A DNA stretch of 64,000 nt from Comamonas kerstersii (GTDB lineage: Bacteria; Pseudomonadota; Gammaproteobacteria; Burkholderiales; Burkholderiaceae_C): positions 1 to 64,000 of the forward strand of contig NZ_VZOT01000007.1 of assembly GCF_008801935.1 (NCBI RefSeq). The letters are read 5' to 3'. A program made the translations under genes and the position numbers. A model generated the notes under the pieces. The model worked only from the letters and a program-made list of their open reading frames with translations, was not told the DNA's origin and did not search any database. Below, piece after piece: positions 33,040-42,162 of the stretch (its first letter is position 1; each line of letters begins with the position of its first letter).

Positions 33040-33061
33040 ACCACCTTCGGGTGGTTTTTTT
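33040..33061 (+). terminator. Terminator after BRO-N gene
   Basis: ACCACC-TTCG-GGTGGT followed by T-run. A further CCCACC/GGTGGG hairpin with six T lies at 33065-33098. Confidence 0.8.
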
Positions 33062-33163
33062 ATTCCCACCCACTTGGAGCAATCCCGGTGGGTTTTTTCA
33101 TGCCCGAACACGGTGGATGCCAAGTAGGGCGCATCGGGCTGGATAGCCCAAAGCACAGGCCGG

Positions 33164-33889
33164 ATGGCCGGAAAGAGCAAGCAGATGAAACTCAAGCTGG
33201 ACGCGCAAGGTCATGTCGTCGTGCAAGACGGCAAGCCTGTCTATGTCACCGACGACGGCCAAGAGGTGGCCTTTGACGCTGTGGAGACTACCGCGGCTAT
33301 CAAGCGCTTGAACGGCGAGGCCAAGGGCCACCGCGAACGCGCTGAGGCGGCCGAAAAGGCGCTCAAGGCGTTTGAAGGCATTGACCCGGAGGCCGCAGCC
33401 AAGGCGCTGGACACTGTAACCAAGCTGGATCAGAAGAAGCTGATTGACGCTGGCGAGGTGGACAAGGTGCGCGCTGAGATCACCAAGAACTGGGAAAGCA
33501 AGCTGTCGGAAGCTGAAAAAGCCAAGCAGGCTTTGGAGCAGCAACTGCACAACGAGCTGATCGGCGGTAACTTCGCACGCTCTAAAGTGATTGCGGAGAA
33601 GCTGGCCATCCCCGCCGACTTGGTGCAAGCAGCCTTTGGCTCTGCGTTCAAGGTCGAAAACGGGCGTGTTGTGGCCTACGACAAGAACGGCCAAGCCATC
33701 TACAGCAAGGCGAACCCCAGCGAGCCTGCCGGGTTCGACGAGGCGCTGCTGTCACTGGTCGATGCCTATCCCAACAAGGAGCACATCTTGAAGGGTTCTG
33801 GCGCAAGCGGCTCCGGTGCGGGCAGTTCATCTGCGGGCAAGACAACCATGACGCTCACTGAGCAACACATGGCAGCCAAAAACCGTTAA
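33164..33889 (+). CDS. Capsid scaffolding protein candidate
   Basis: A 241-residue, charged, helical protein with a coiled-coil centre (E-K-A-L-K-A-F..., E-A-E-K-A-K-Q-A-L-E-Q-Q) and a Gly/Ser-rich linker near the C-terminus. Composition and position immediately before the capsid gene fit a scaffolding protein that shapes the procapsid and leaves. A short ATG at 33185 (MKLKLDAQ) is an alternative start. Confidence 0.75.
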   Translation: MAGKSKQMKLKLDAQGHVVVQDGKPVYVTDDGQEVAFDAVETTAAIKRLNGEAKGHRERAEAAEKALKAFEGIDPEAAAKALDTVTKLDQKKLIDAGEVDKVRAEITKNWESKLSEAEKAKQALEQQLHNELIGGNFARSKVIAEKLAIPADLVQAAFGSAFKVENGRVVAYDKNGQAIYSKANPSEPAGFDEALLSLVDAYPNKEHILKGSGASGSGAGSSSAGKTTMTLTEQHMAAKNR

Positions 33890-33904
33890 TGACAAAGGAA
33901 CACT

Positions 33905-34897
33905 ATGGCAACGACAAAACTTTCTGACTTGATCGTCCCTGAGCTGTGGACGCCCAACTTCCTGCTGGAAGACCCCGCGCTGATTGCCTTCTTCAATTCT
34001 GGCATCGTGGCGCAGGACAATGTGCTGGCAAGCCTGGCCTCTGGTGAAGGCTCGACCTTCCACATTCGTCACATGAACGACCTGGGCAACGACACTGAAA
34101 ACTCGTCCAGCGACGACGATACTGAGAAGTCCACACCCAAGAAGGTCACTGGTGGCGAGCAAATCGCGGTCAAGCTGATGCGCAACCAGTCCTGGTCCAG
34201 CATGGACTTGGTGGCAGCGCTGCACAGTCCTGACCCTGTGGCAACCATCCGCTCGCGCATTGCCAGCTACTGGGCTCGTCGCTTCCAGGCTGCGGCCATT
34301 GCTGTGCTCAATGGCGTGCTGGCTGGCAACACGGCCAACGACAGCGGCGACATGCTGTACGACCACAGCGCATCTACGGCCACCGACAAGACCATTGCCG
34401 GTGATGCCATCATCAACGCGACTGCCACCATGGGTGATCGCCTGAATGACCTGGACAGCATCGCCATGCACTCGGTGCAGTACGCCAACCTGCAAAAGCG
34501 CCAGCTGATCCAGTACCTGCGCGATGGTGAAGCCAATATCAACTTCCCCACCTACCTGGGCCGCCGCGTGATTGTGGATGATGGCCTGCCTGTGACTGGA
34601 TCTGGCACAGAGGCAGATCCATTCAAGTACCTGGCTGTGTTGTTCCAGTCCGGCACGCTGCGTATGGGCTTTGGCACTCCCAAGAACCCCATGGAAGTGG
34701 AGCGCGTGCCTGATGCTGGTAACGGCGAAGGCCAGGAGATCATCTACAGCCGCCAGCACTTCATCCTGCACCCCGCGGGTTTCAAGTACAAGGCCACCAC
34801 CTTCAACCCCAGCAACACAGTGCTGGCTACCGGCACAACCTGGGATCGCGTGTTTGCACGCAAGCAAGTGCCGGTTGCATTCCTGCGCACCCTGTAA
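33905..34897 (+). CDS. Major capsid protein
   Basis: A 330-residue protein just after the scaffold. It has features of phage coat proteins: W-T-P-N-F at the N-terminus, an E-loop-like acidic stretch (SSSDDDTEK), M-L-Y-D-H-S, M-H-S-V-Q-Y-A-N-L-Q-K and a C-terminal H-P-A-G-F-K-Y. The ribosome site is strong (AAAGGA). A terminator follows, as often after the most highly expressed head gene. Confidence 0.88.
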   Translation: MATTKLSDLIVPELWTPNFLLEDPALIAFFNSGIVAQDNVLASLASGEGSTFHIRHMNDLGNDTENSSSDDDTEKSTPKKVTGGEQIAVKLMRNQSWSSMDLVAALHSPDPVATIRSRIASYWARRFQAAAIAVLNGVLAGNTANDSGDMLYDHSASTATDKTIAGDAIINATATMGDRLNDLDSIAMHSVQYANLQKRQLIQYLRDGEANINFPTYLGRRVIVDDGLPVTGSGTEADPFKYLAVLFQSGTLRMGFGTPKNPMEVERVPDAGNGEGQEIIYSRQHFILHPAGFKYKATTFNPSNTVLATGTTWDRVFARKQVPVAFLRTL

Positions 34898-34900
34898 ACC

Positions 34901-34922
34901 AAGGCCCTTCGGGGCCTTTTTT
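34901..34922 (+). terminator. Terminator after capsid gene
   Basis: AAGGCCC-TTCG-GGGCCTT followed by T-run. Confidence 0.8.
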
Positions 34923-34934
34923 CATGGAGGGCGT

Positions 34935-35105
34935 ATGCCTGAACTGATCGATATGATTCGCGCCTCTGTGTGGCAGCAGCCTATGAAGCCTGCGCAGCCT
35001 GAGCCAGAAGCGCCCAAGGCCAAAACCAAGGGTAAAGCCAAGCAGGAGCAGGTTGCATCTGAGCAGCAACCCGTGCAGCCTGAGCCAGAAGCCACCAAGG
35101 AGTAA
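34935..35105 (+). CDS. Small Pro/Glu/Lys-rich protein
   Basis: A 56-residue protein starting MPELIDMIRASVWQQ, with two P-E-P-E blocks and a Lys-rich link. GGAGG precedes the ATG. It is placed between capsid and head-tail connectors and may be a decoration or connector accessory. No known domain. Confidence 0.55.
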   Translation: MPELIDMIRASVWQQPMKPAQPEPEAPKAKTKGKAKQEQVASEQQPVQPEPEATKE

Positions 35106-35108
35106 GCC

Positions 35109-35525
35109 ATGGCACTGATCGTCGCGCCCGATGTGGGCTTTGATTCACTGGTGAGCCTGGAGGATGCGGCGCAGTACATGGTGGACTTCGGGCACGCCTG
35201 GACAGAGGATGATGCCAAGGGCGAGGTCGCCTTGCGCAAGGCCACGCAGTTTCTGCTGACCAGCTATAGCATCAAGCCTGAGTGCCTGGACCCTGTGCAC
35301 ACCAGCGTAAAAGCGGCGTGCTGCGAGGCTGCTGCGCGTGCGCTGAAGGGTGATTTGGTCAAGGACACCGATGGCCGCGTCAAGACCTCTCAGACCGTGG
35401 GTCCCATCACCACAACCTGGGCAGAAGGGGTGCAAGGCGGCAAGACCGCCTACCCGGTGATTGATGCGCTGCTCAAGGGGCTGACCGAGGGTAATGCGCT
35501 GGGTGTGAAGCTGGTGCGGGGGTAA
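35109..35525 (+). CDS. Head-tail connector (DnaT-like family)
   Basis: A 138-residue protein beginning MALIVAPDVGFDSLVSLEDAAQYMVDFGHAW, the start of the family labelled 'DnaT-like ssDNA-binding'. That family in phages occupies the first head-completion adaptor position. Function is by position and family label. Confidence 0.7.
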   Translation: MALIVAPDVGFDSLVSLEDAAQYMVDFGHAWTEDDAKGEVALRKATQFLLTSYSIKPECLDPVHTSVKAACCEAAARALKGDLVKDTDGRVKTSQTVGPITTTWAEGVQGGKTAYPVIDALLKGLTEGNALGVKLVRG

Positions 35526-35528
35526 GCC

Positions 35529-35909
35529 ATGGCTATCGACTACGACGAAATCGCAGCCGATGCGCTGGCAGCCATCGAGGAGGCAGGGCAGGCGGTGACG
35601 CTGAACATTCCCGGCACTGGTGGCGGCTACGTCCCTGGTGTGGGCGTCGTGCCAGCCAATCCATCAACGACTGCTGATGGCATTGGCGTGCTGCTGGACT
35701 ACACCCAGCGGGAAATCGACGGCACCAACATCCTGCACGGCGACCAGAAGCTGCTGCTGGCTGCGCAGATCGCGGTCACGCCCAGCACGGCGCATACAGT
35801 CACGGCTATGCACCTAGGGCAGAGCAAGACCTTCACAGTCGTGAACGTGGGCGCTGTGGCTCCTGCAGGTGCTCCAGTGCTCTACATCCTGCAGTTGAGG
35901 GGGGTGTGA
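35529..35909 (+). CDS. Head closure/neck protein candidate
   Basis: A 126-residue protein with Gly/Val-rich beta-like sequence (G-T-G-G-G-Y-V-P-G-V-G). Placed second in the connector run with a one-base overlap to the next gene. Assigned by synteny with siphovirus connector clusters. Confidence 0.6.
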   Translation: MAIDYDEIAADALAAIEEAGQAVTLNIPGTGGGYVPGVGVVPANPSTTADGIGVLLDYTQREIDGTNILHGDQKLLLAAQIAVTPSTAHTVTAMHLGQSKTFTVVNVGAVAPAGAPVLYILQLRGV

Positions 35910-36304
35910 TGGGGTTTGCTGCTGATCTTCGCAGGCTGTGCGAGGCCGCGGGCGACAAGGCTGAAGTGGTGGTGCGCAAGGCGGCGCTGGAGATTGGTGG
36001 GCAGCTGATTGACCGCTCGCCGGTAGACACTGGGCGCTTTAAGAACAACTGGGTGACGTCCATGGGCTCTATGTCTACGGCCACAGGCGGAAATGCGGAC
36101 CCATCGGCAGGAACAGCTAGAACCCTGCTCAAGACGCAGGTGGATGGCTGGAAGCCAGGGCAGACCATCTTCATCACCAATAGCCTGCCGTATGCGATGC
36201 GCCTGGAGCATGGCTACTCCAAGCAGGCCCCTGCTGGCATGGTCAAGCTGACCGTGCAGAACTACGCCCAAGCGGTGGCTAAGGCCGCCAGAGAGCTGAA
36301 ATGA
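35909..36304 (+). CDS. HK97 gp10-like tail completion protein
   Basis: A 131-residue protein with I-D-R-S-P-V-D-T-G-R-F-K-N-N-W and I-T-N-S-L-P-Y-A-M-R-L-E-H-G-Y-S-K-Q-A-P-A-G-M, the characteristic gp10 signature. It acts in joining head and tail. ATG 35909 overlaps the preceding stop by one base, and its own stop overlaps the next start by four. Confidence 0.88.
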   Translation: MGFAADLRRLCEAAGDKAEVVVRKAALEIGGQLIDRSPVDTGRFKNNWVTSMGSMSTATGGNADPSAGTARTLLKTQVDGWKPGQTIFITNSLPYAMRLEHGYSKQAPAGMVKLTVQNYAQAVAKAARELK

Positions 36305-36699
36305 ACCCAAACTTCATCGACAAAGCGCTGGAGGATCACTTGTTGACCCTGCCGGGTGCGCCGTCCATTGCTTGGGAAGACGTGGAGTTCACGCCCACAG
36401 TCGGCCAAGCGTATTTGCAAGTCAACCAGCTGCGCAACACACCCATCGACCATGCTGAATCGCTGGACGTTCGGGAAGATCGCGGCATCTTGCAAGTGAC
36501 GGTAGTTCACCCGGCAGGGGGTGGCAAGGTGGCGGCGCTGGAGCTGGCTCACAAGATTGCCCAGCACTTTGCCCTTGGCACGCGCCTGGAGTTCGCTGGC
36601 GGCGCTGTCACGGTGTACCACTCCCCAGACATTGGCACGGCTTACCCCGATGAGGGGTGGCTGCGCATTCCTGTGTCCATCCGCTGGACGACGGCCTAG
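36301..36699 (+). CDS. Tail terminator protein (DUF4128-like)
   Basis: A 132-residue protein. Its F-T-P-T-V-G-Q-A-Y-L-Q-V, V-H-P-A-G-G-G-K-V-A-A-L-E-L-A and T-A-Y-P-D-E-G-W-L-R-I-P-V blocks match the DUF4128 family placed between gp10 and the tail tube, where it caps the tail. A terminator follows. Confidence 0.8.
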   Translation: MNPNFIDKALEDHLLTLPGAPSIAWEDVEFTPTVGQAYLQVNQLRNTPIDHAESLDVREDRGILQVTVVHPAGGGKVAALELAHKIAQHFALGTRLEFAGGAVTVYHSPDIGTAYPDEGWLRIPVSIRWTTA

Positions 36700-36736
36700 C
36701 CGACTAGCTGCCCGCAAGGGCTTTACCCAATCCATG

Positions 36737-36764
36737 ACCCGCCTTGTGCGGGTTTTGTTGTTTT
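36737..36764 (+). terminator. Terminator before tail tube gene
   Basis: ACCCGC-CTTGT-GCGGGT followed by TTTGTTGTTTT. Confidence 0.7.
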
Positions 36765-36778
36765 AGAAGGAGGCAAAT

Positions 36779-37432
36779 ATGCCATCTTTGCCCACTGGCG
36801 CACGTCACTCGCTTTGCACAGTCTTTGCTGAAGAAGTCGCAGTGACCGCCATCTCGAACGCCACCGAGGCCGTGTGCACCGCTCCCGGTCACGACCTTGC
36901 CGCTGGTGACATTGTGCTGATCGAGTCGGGCTGGTCACGCCTGAACAATCGCTCGTTCCGCGTCAAGTCGGTGGATGCCGATACCTTCACACTTGAAGGC
37001 AAGAAGGCCAATACCAGCAACACGGAGTTCTACATTCCGGGCGGCGGCGCTGGCTCGGTCAAGAAAGCCATCACATGGGTGGACATTGACCAGGTGCTCA
37101 GCACCAGCACCAGCGGTGGCGAGGCCAAGAAGGTCACGTACCGCTATGAAAACGATGAGAACGAGTACGAAATCAATGATGGCTGGACCCCGGTGTCCCG
37201 CACCATGGAAATCGACTCGGACGCCATCGACACCCCCGGCTACAACGCGCTGCTGGACCTGACCGAAGTGCAGACCACAACCATCATGCGCACGATCAAC
37301 CGCAATGGCTCGATCACGCTGCTGCCTTGCACTGTGGCCCTGAACGAAGAAGAGATTCGCCAAGAAGGCCAGATCAACCGCGTTCGCGTGGATGTGTCCG
37401 GCAAGGCGCGCTCCATTCGCTACAAGTCGTAA
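36779..37432 (+). CDS. Major tail tube protein
   Basis: A 217-residue protein after a strong AGGAGG site. It contains beta-rich sequence, G-W-T-P-V-S-R-T-M-E-I-D-S-D-A, and position between the tail terminator and the chaperone pair. It polymerises into the tail tube around the tape measure. Family assignment rests on synteny and general pattern. Confidence 0.8.
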   Translation: MPSLPTGARHSLCTVFAEEVAVTAISNATEAVCTAPGHDLAAGDIVLIESGWSRLNNRSFRVKSVDADTFTLEGKKANTSNTEFYIPGGGAGSVKKAITWVDIDQVLSTSTSGGEAKKVTYRYENDENEYEINDGWTPVSRTMEIDSDAIDTPGYNALLDLTEVQTTTIMRTINRNGSITLLPCTVALNEEEIRQEGQINRVRVDVSGKARSIRYKS

Positions 37433-37522
37433 GGCTTACCCCTTTGCGCCTGACCGTGCCACTTCCCTTTGAGCGGGGAGGGTGCGGCAGGCCTTTTACT
37501 TTCCGCTCACAAGGACAAGACA

Positions 37523-37855
37523 ATGACAGACAAGACTCGCCCCAAGTTCACGCTGGCCGCAGAAGCCTCGTTCACACTGCCTGTGCTCATTCCCCGCTTG
37601 GGCCTGCCTGATGCCGAGCTGCAGGTGAATTTCAAGGCCCGAAGCCCTGAAGAAATGGCCGCGCTGGACAAGAAATTCCGCGAAGAAAAGGTGGCTGATG
37701 TGGCAGCCGTGCAGGAGGTGGCCAGCGGCTGGGAGCTGCCGGACGCATTCACTGCCGAGAACATCGCTGCAGCCCAAGCCAAACACCCTGGCTTTGCAGG
37801 CGCAGTCATCAAGGCCTACTTCCGCGAATACGAGCGCGTGCGACTGGGAAACTGA
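37523..37855 (+). CDS. Tail assembly chaperone, first protein
   Basis: A 110-residue protein starting MTDKTRPKFTLAAEASF. ATG 37523 is used because the longer frame begins in the intergenic region. It contains the W-E-L-P-D-A-F-T-A-E-N seen in phage tail assembly chaperones (gpG-like position). Its TGA overlaps the next ATG by one base. Confidence 0.75.
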   Translation: MTDKTRPKFTLAAEASFTLPVLIPRLGLPDAELQVNFKARSPEEMAALDKKFREEKVADVAAVQEVASGWELPDAFTAENIAAAQAKHPGFAGAVIKAYFREYERVRLGN

Positions 37856-38187
37856 TGGATGTCGGGTGGGTGATGTGCTGGCAAGCGCCAGAGGTGGCCG
37901 AAGGCTTTGAGCTGGAGGATTACCTGCCCGACGATGTGGCGGTGTGGCCCTGCCACTGGCAGGCGGTTCTGTTCTTTAAGGACTTTTGCGAAACGCAGTG
38001 GCGCACGGGTGCAAACGGCATCACAGGCCTGGACTACACCGCTGTGCTGGCATGCATCAAGAGCCTGGGCCTCAAGAAAAAAGAGCAGCACAAGCTGTTT
38101 GCAGATGTGAGAGCTATTGAGCATGGCGCGCTGGTTGCCTCGCACAAGAAGGGTGAGCAGACGCCGCCCTGGAGACTTGGCGAATAG
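37855..38187 (+). CDS. Tail assembly chaperone, second protein (DUF1799-like)
   Basis: A 110-residue protein with Y-L-P-D-D-V-A-V-W-P-C-H-W-Q-A-V-L-F-F and Q-W-R-T-G-A-N-G-I-T-G-L-D-Y, the DUF1799 pattern. In lambda the equivalent is made by frameshifting (gpGT). Here it has its own start coupled to the first chaperone. Confidence 0.82.
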   Translation: MDVGWVMCWQAPEVAEGFELEDYLPDDVAVWPCHWQAVLFFKDFCETQWRTGANGITGLDYTAVLACIKSLGLKKKEQHKLFADVRAIEHGALVASHKKGEQTPPWRLGE

Positions 38188-38229
38188 CGGCATGGCTTGT
38201 AGCATTGCGCCTATCTGATAGGAGGCGTG

Positions 38230-38523
38230 ATGGAAATATTCCTGCTGTGGTTGTTGCTGTCTGTTGCGGTTGGAGTCTGGGCCAGCAAGCGCGGCAGGTC
38301 GTTTTGGGGCTGGATGCTGTTTTCGCTGCTTTTGTCCCCGCTTGTTGGCTTTGTATTCGTGGCAATCGCCGGAAAAGCAGGCGATGCAGCATGGCCGCGT
38401 GACGAGCTTGGTCAGCCGATAACCCCGGAAACCCATGTTCACTGCCCTGATTGCCGGGAGCTTGTGCGCAAAGATGCGCGCAAGTGCAAGCATTGCCAGA
38501 CGGCACTCATACCTCAAACATAA
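38230..38523 (+). CDS. Membrane protein with zinc ribbon (cargo candidate)
   Basis: A 97-residue protein with two hydrophobic N-terminal helices and a C-terminal C-P-D-C...C-K-H-C zinc ribbon. GGAGG precedes ATG 38230. It interrupts the tail operon between chaperones and tape measure and ends before its own terminator. Similar small TM-zinc ribbon proteins are also chromosomal, so it is probably not a tail component. Confidence 0.65.
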   Translation: MEIFLLWLLLSVAVGVWASKRGRSFWGWMLFSLLLSPLVGFVFVAIAGKAGDAAWPRDELGQPITPETHVHCPDCRELVRKDARKCKHCQTALIPQT

Positions 38524-38555
38524 ACCGCGCCGCCTCCGGGTGGTTAAATTTTCCC

Positions 38556-38577
38556 AAACCCGCTTCGGCGGGTTTTT
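38556..38577 (+). terminator. Terminator before tape measure gene
   Basis: AAACCCGC-TTCG-GCGGGTTT with short T-run. Confidence 0.75.
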
Positions 38578-38594
38578 GCATTTCTGGAGCGCTT

Positions 38595-41531
38595 ATGACG
38601 CAAGACGTAGCAGCCATTGGCATCAAAGTTGACACAGACGGCGTAGAGCGCGGTATTAAAAGCCTGGAGCAGTTGATTGGCGTTGGCCCCAAGGTTGAGC
38701 AGTCGATGGATCGGGTCAATGCCGGCGCGCGAAAGGCTGGGCAGGGTCTGCGGGGTATAGATGGCGACGATGCTGCGCGAGAGCTTGGGCGTGTTTCTGG
38801 TGCAGCACAGAAGTTGGGCGGTGCACTGACAGCCATTTCTGCAACTGCTGCGGCACTGGCGGTGCGTGAGATCAGTGGCGCGGCAAAGGAGATGTTTTCC
38901 GAGCTGTACGCCGCGAGCGCGCAGCTTGAGCGCTTCAAGATTGGTCTTGATTTCGCATCTGGAGGCAATGGCGCGGCAGAGCTACAGTATTTGCGCAACA
39001 TCACCAAGGACCTTGGCTTGGAGTTTGCCAGCACCGCCCAGGCGTACCAAGGCTTTCAAGCAGCTGCTAAAGGCACTGCATTAGAAGGGCAAAAGGCAAA
39101 AGACGTATTTGAATCCATTGCCAAGGCATCAGCTGTAATGGGTTTGTCAGCCGACCAAAGCTCAGGCGTGTTGCTGGCATTGCAGCAAATGGTGTCAAAA
39201 GGCACTGTGCAGGCCGAGGAGCTGCGCGGGCAGCTGGGCGAACGCCTGCCTGGGGCATTCCAAATCGCCGCAAAAGCGATGGGTGTTACTACCGCCGAGC
39301 TTGGCAAGATGCTGGAGCAAGGGCAAGTCGTGGCAGATGACTTTTTGCCAAAGTTTGCCGATGCATTGAATAAGCATTTGGGTGATGCAGCAGAGAAAGC
39401 AGCCAATCGCCTGGATGCGGCAACCAATCGCTATGCCAGTGCCATGGATCGGATGAAGGCGAACCTTGGCGATTCGGGCGTGAGCCAGTTTTGGGAAGGA
39501 CAGATCAACATCCTGACGGATGCCATGGATGATGTCTCCCTCTCCATGGAGCAGGCGCGCAAAGATGGCGATGGATTCACAGGGCAGATGCTCTCCGCAG
39601 CGGGTGCGGTAATGCGATTCCTGAATCCGGTCAATGCTGTGAGCTATGAGGTCCAAAATGTAAGCGTGAAGCTAAAGGAGGCGGAAGATCGCCTAGCTGC
39701 CCTTGCTGCGCGTGGCGCGCAAAAAAGCAGCAATTTAATGCTGCGTGAGGCATACAACGACGCTCAGCGCTATGTTAACAAGCTGCGCGAGGCCAAAGCT
39801 GCGCAGGATGCCCTGACTGGCACGGTGTCTACCTCTGAGGCACTCCGCGATGCCGAGGCAGGCAACACACGCGGCAATCGCGTTAACTACTATCGAGAGC
39901 TGAATGCCGCTCAGCAAAAGCTCCTGGACATCTCTGCCCGTGACAATGGCATCACCAAGCAGTTCACCGACGACCTGAACACCTACGCAAAGGCGCTAGA
40001 GGTCGGCGCTATGTCGCACGAGCAGTACACAGCAGCCGTGACCAAGCTCAACGCCGAGCGCGCAAAGAGCCTTCAAAGGCGCAATGGTGGCAACGACGGA
40101 GCCAGGGACGCCGACCGCCTCAATGCCGCCTTGCACCAGTCTGCTGTTGCACAGATTCAGTCCTCCCTGCGTGAGCTGACCAGCGCTTACAGCGTGTCTG
40201 AATCCGTCATGGAGGCCAGCCGCAGCGCTGGCTTGATGAGCGAGAAGGAATACTACGATGCCAAGCGCAGCTTTATTGAACTGAACAAGCAGGCGCAGCT
40301 TTCTGCTCTGGCCGAGGAAAACGCCGCACTGCAGGCGCAATCACTGGCTGGCGCAGAGGCTGTTGCACGTGACCAGCGCATTGCAGAGAACCGCTCCGAG
40401 ATGGCGCGCATTGCGCTGGAGGCTACAGGCAAGCTGCAGGTGCTCAATATTGAGCAAACAGCGTCTGCCAAGCAGCAAGAGGCGGCGCTGCTGGCTGCAA
40501 AGCAGGCGGCAGATGAGTACATCGACTCGATCAGCCGCGCTAGCTCCATTGCTGTGAGAGGCGTTGGGCGCGGGGACCGCTGGCGCTCGGATGAGCAGGG
40601 GCGGCTTGGTGTGGCGGATCGCTTTGCAAATGATCGGCGAGACCTCGCAAACCAGCGCGCCCTTGCAGAAATGCAGGCCGGGGGCGCACTTACTGCCGAG
40701 GTGGCAAAGCAGTACGACGACCGCCTTGCCATCATTACAGCAGCAGAGCAGCAGGCTTTGGCGGTTTACGAGCAAGGCGTAGCTGCACGCATTGCCGCCG
40801 AGTCCGACTGGCGCAACGGCGCAACCAGAGCGTGGGAGAACTACGCGGACACTGCAGCCAACGTCGCAGAAAGCACGGCCAGCTTATTCACCAAAGCCTT
40901 TCAGGGTATGGAGGATGCGCTGGTGTCGTTTGCAATGACCGGCAAGATGGACTTTACAAGCCTTGCCAACTCGATCATTGCAGACATCATCCGCATCCAG
41001 ATTCGTGCCGCCATGGTGGGCAGCGATGGGCAGGGCGGCCTGCTTGGCACTGTGATGAATGGCGTGATGAGTATGTTTGGCGGCGGCGCTGCGGCTACGG
41101 CGACATCGGGCGGCAATGCAGGCCAAGGGCTGAAGATGCCTAAAAACCTTTGGACTGGTGGCTATACCGGTGATGGCGGCAAGTACGAGCCTGCAGGCAT
41201 CGTGCACAAAGGTGAGTACGTCATCAACGCTGCTGCCACCAAGCGCCTGGGCCTTGGCTACCTCAATAGCCTCAATGGCTATGCCAATGGCGGGTTGGTT
41301 GGGGGTGGTGGCAGTGCTGCAGCGCCTGGGCAAATCGCAAAGGTTGAAATCATCAACAACGGCGAGCCTATGCGTGTGCAAAGCGCTAGCTTGGAGGCTG
41401 GCGTGATGCGAGTGGTGGTAGAGCAGGCAGCAGCGCTGGCTGCCCCCATGGCTGTTCGCGCTGCAGCATCACAGGTAGCGGGGCGGCATGGCGATATGCA
41501 CCAGGCACTGCTGCAGCGAGATCGTGGTTAA
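38595..41531 (+). CDS. Tail tape measure protein
   Basis: A 978-residue protein that sets tail length and helps DNA ejection. The N-terminal tape-measure domain is visible (I-G-I-K-V-D-T-D-G-V, L-R-G-Q-L-G-E-R-L-P-G-A-F-Q-I-A-A-K-A-M-G), then long coiled coil, a C-terminal G-G-Y-T-G-D-G-G-K-Y-E-P-A-G-I-V-H-K-G-E-Y-V-I motif typical of lambda-type tape measures. ATG 38595 follows TGGAGC. The longer frame is rejected because it crosses the terminator. Confidence 0.93.
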   Translation: MTQDVAAIGIKVDTDGVERGIKSLEQLIGVGPKVEQSMDRVNAGARKAGQGLRGIDGDDAARELGRVSGAAQKLGGALTAISATAAALAVREISGAAKEMFSELYAASAQLERFKIGLDFASGGNGAAELQYLRNITKDLGLEFASTAQAYQGFQAAAKGTALEGQKAKDVFESIAKASAVMGLSADQSSGVLLALQQMVSKGTVQAEELRGQLGERLPGAFQIAAKAMGVTTAELGKMLEQGQVVADDFLPKFADALNKHLGDAAEKAANRLDAATNRYASAMDRMKANLGDSGVSQFWEGQINILTDAMDDVSLSMEQARKDGDGFTGQMLSAAGAVMRFLNPVNAVSYEVQNVSVKLKEAEDRLAALAARGAQKSSNLMLREAYNDAQRYVNKLREAKAAQDALTGTVSTSEALRDAEAGNTRGNRVNYYRELNAAQQKLLDISARDNGITKQFTDDLNTYAKALEVGAMSHEQYTAAVTKLNAERAKSLQRRNGGNDGARDADRLNAALHQSAVAQIQSSLRELTSAYSVSESVMEASRSAGLMSEKEYYDAKRSFIELNKQAQLSALAEENAALQAQSLAGAEAVARDQRIAENRSEMARIALEATGKLQVLNIEQTASAKQQEAALLAAKQAADEYIDSISRASSIAVRGVGRGDRWRSDEQGRLGVADRFANDRRDLANQRALAEMQAGGALTAEVAKQYDDRLAIITAAEQQALAVYEQGVAARIAAESDWRNGATRAWENYADTAANVAESTASLFTKAFQGMEDALVSFAMTGKMDFTSLANSIIADIIRIQIRAAMVGSDGQGGLLGTVMNGVMSMFGGGAAATATSGGNAGQGLKMPKNLWTGGYTGDGGKYEPAGIVHKGEYVINAAATKRLGLGYLNSLNGYANGGLVGGGGSAAAPGQIAKVEIINNGEPMRVQSASLEAGVMRVVVEQAAALAAPMAVRAAASQVAGRHGDMHQALLQRDRG

Positions 41532-41779
41532 TCGTTTTTTACAAGCGTCAGTCCATCTGGGCCGCGACCAAATTCTGCATTGACGATTGCGATGTCAATT
41601 GGGCCTGTGGAATGTTCGCTCGGCGTGATTCCAAACATTTGCCCCGGCAAGACGGTGATGTGAATCTTTGTGCCATCCCCCATCGTGAGCTCGTAGTCGG
41701 TCTTGACGTTTGTACGGATGTACGTCGTTTCGCCTATTTTGAATTCATGCGACCCAGTGAGATTGGCTTTATCAGTCAT
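41528..41779 (-). CDS. Small minus-strand protein in tail module (cargo candidate)
   Basis: An 83-residue protein starting MTDKANLTGSHEFKIGETTYIRT, beta-rich and acidic. It is the only gene in the tail module on the minus strand; its stop overlaps the tape measure stop. Composition is more AT-rich than flanking tail genes. Placement and strand suggest a lysogenically expressed cargo gene; function unknown. Confidence 0.6.
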   Translation of the reverse strand: MTDKANLTGSHEFKIGETTYIRTNVKTDYELTMGDGTKIHITVLPGQMFGITPSEHSTGPIDIAIVNAEFGRGPDGLTLVKND

Positions 41780-41805
41780 GGCTTGAATGGAGAAAAGGGA
41801 TAAAT

Positions 41806-42162
41806 ATGGCAGCACTACCAAGCTATGTAAAGCTGCTCAGAGACGGTGCCGGGCGAGAGTTTGACCCCGGCGTTGTTGTTTCTGAGATGGAAAAAGGCCT
41901 GCCCAAGATGCGGGTCGGGCAAAGCAGGGTGGTCGTCCATGTGGCGGCCACTTTGTTTTTTACGACCCGGCAAGACGCGGTGGCGTTTGAGGACTGGTAC
42001 TTCGACGCCATCAAGCGCATCGGCTGGTTTGACTGGTACGACAGCCTTTATGGCATCACCCGCAGCGTGCGGTTCAAGGGCGGGGACATTGGGCAGCTGC
42101 AGCCGCTGGCAGCCCGTTACGGTCACTCCAAGCGCTCGGTGACACTGGAGTACCTGCGATGA
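41806..42162 (+). CDS. Minor tail protein
   Basis: A 118-residue protein directly after the tape measure, at the lambda M position. V-H-V-A-A-T-L-F-F-T-T-R-Q-D-A-V-A-F-E-D-W-Y and F-D-W-Y-D are family-like. Overlaps the next gene by four bases. Confidence 0.7.
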   Translation: MAALPSYVKLLRDGAGREFDPGVVVSEMEKGLPKMRVGQSRVVVHVAATLFFTTRQDAVAFEDWYFDAIKRIGWFDWYDSLYGITRSVRFKGGDIGQLQPLAARYGHSKRSVTLEYLR

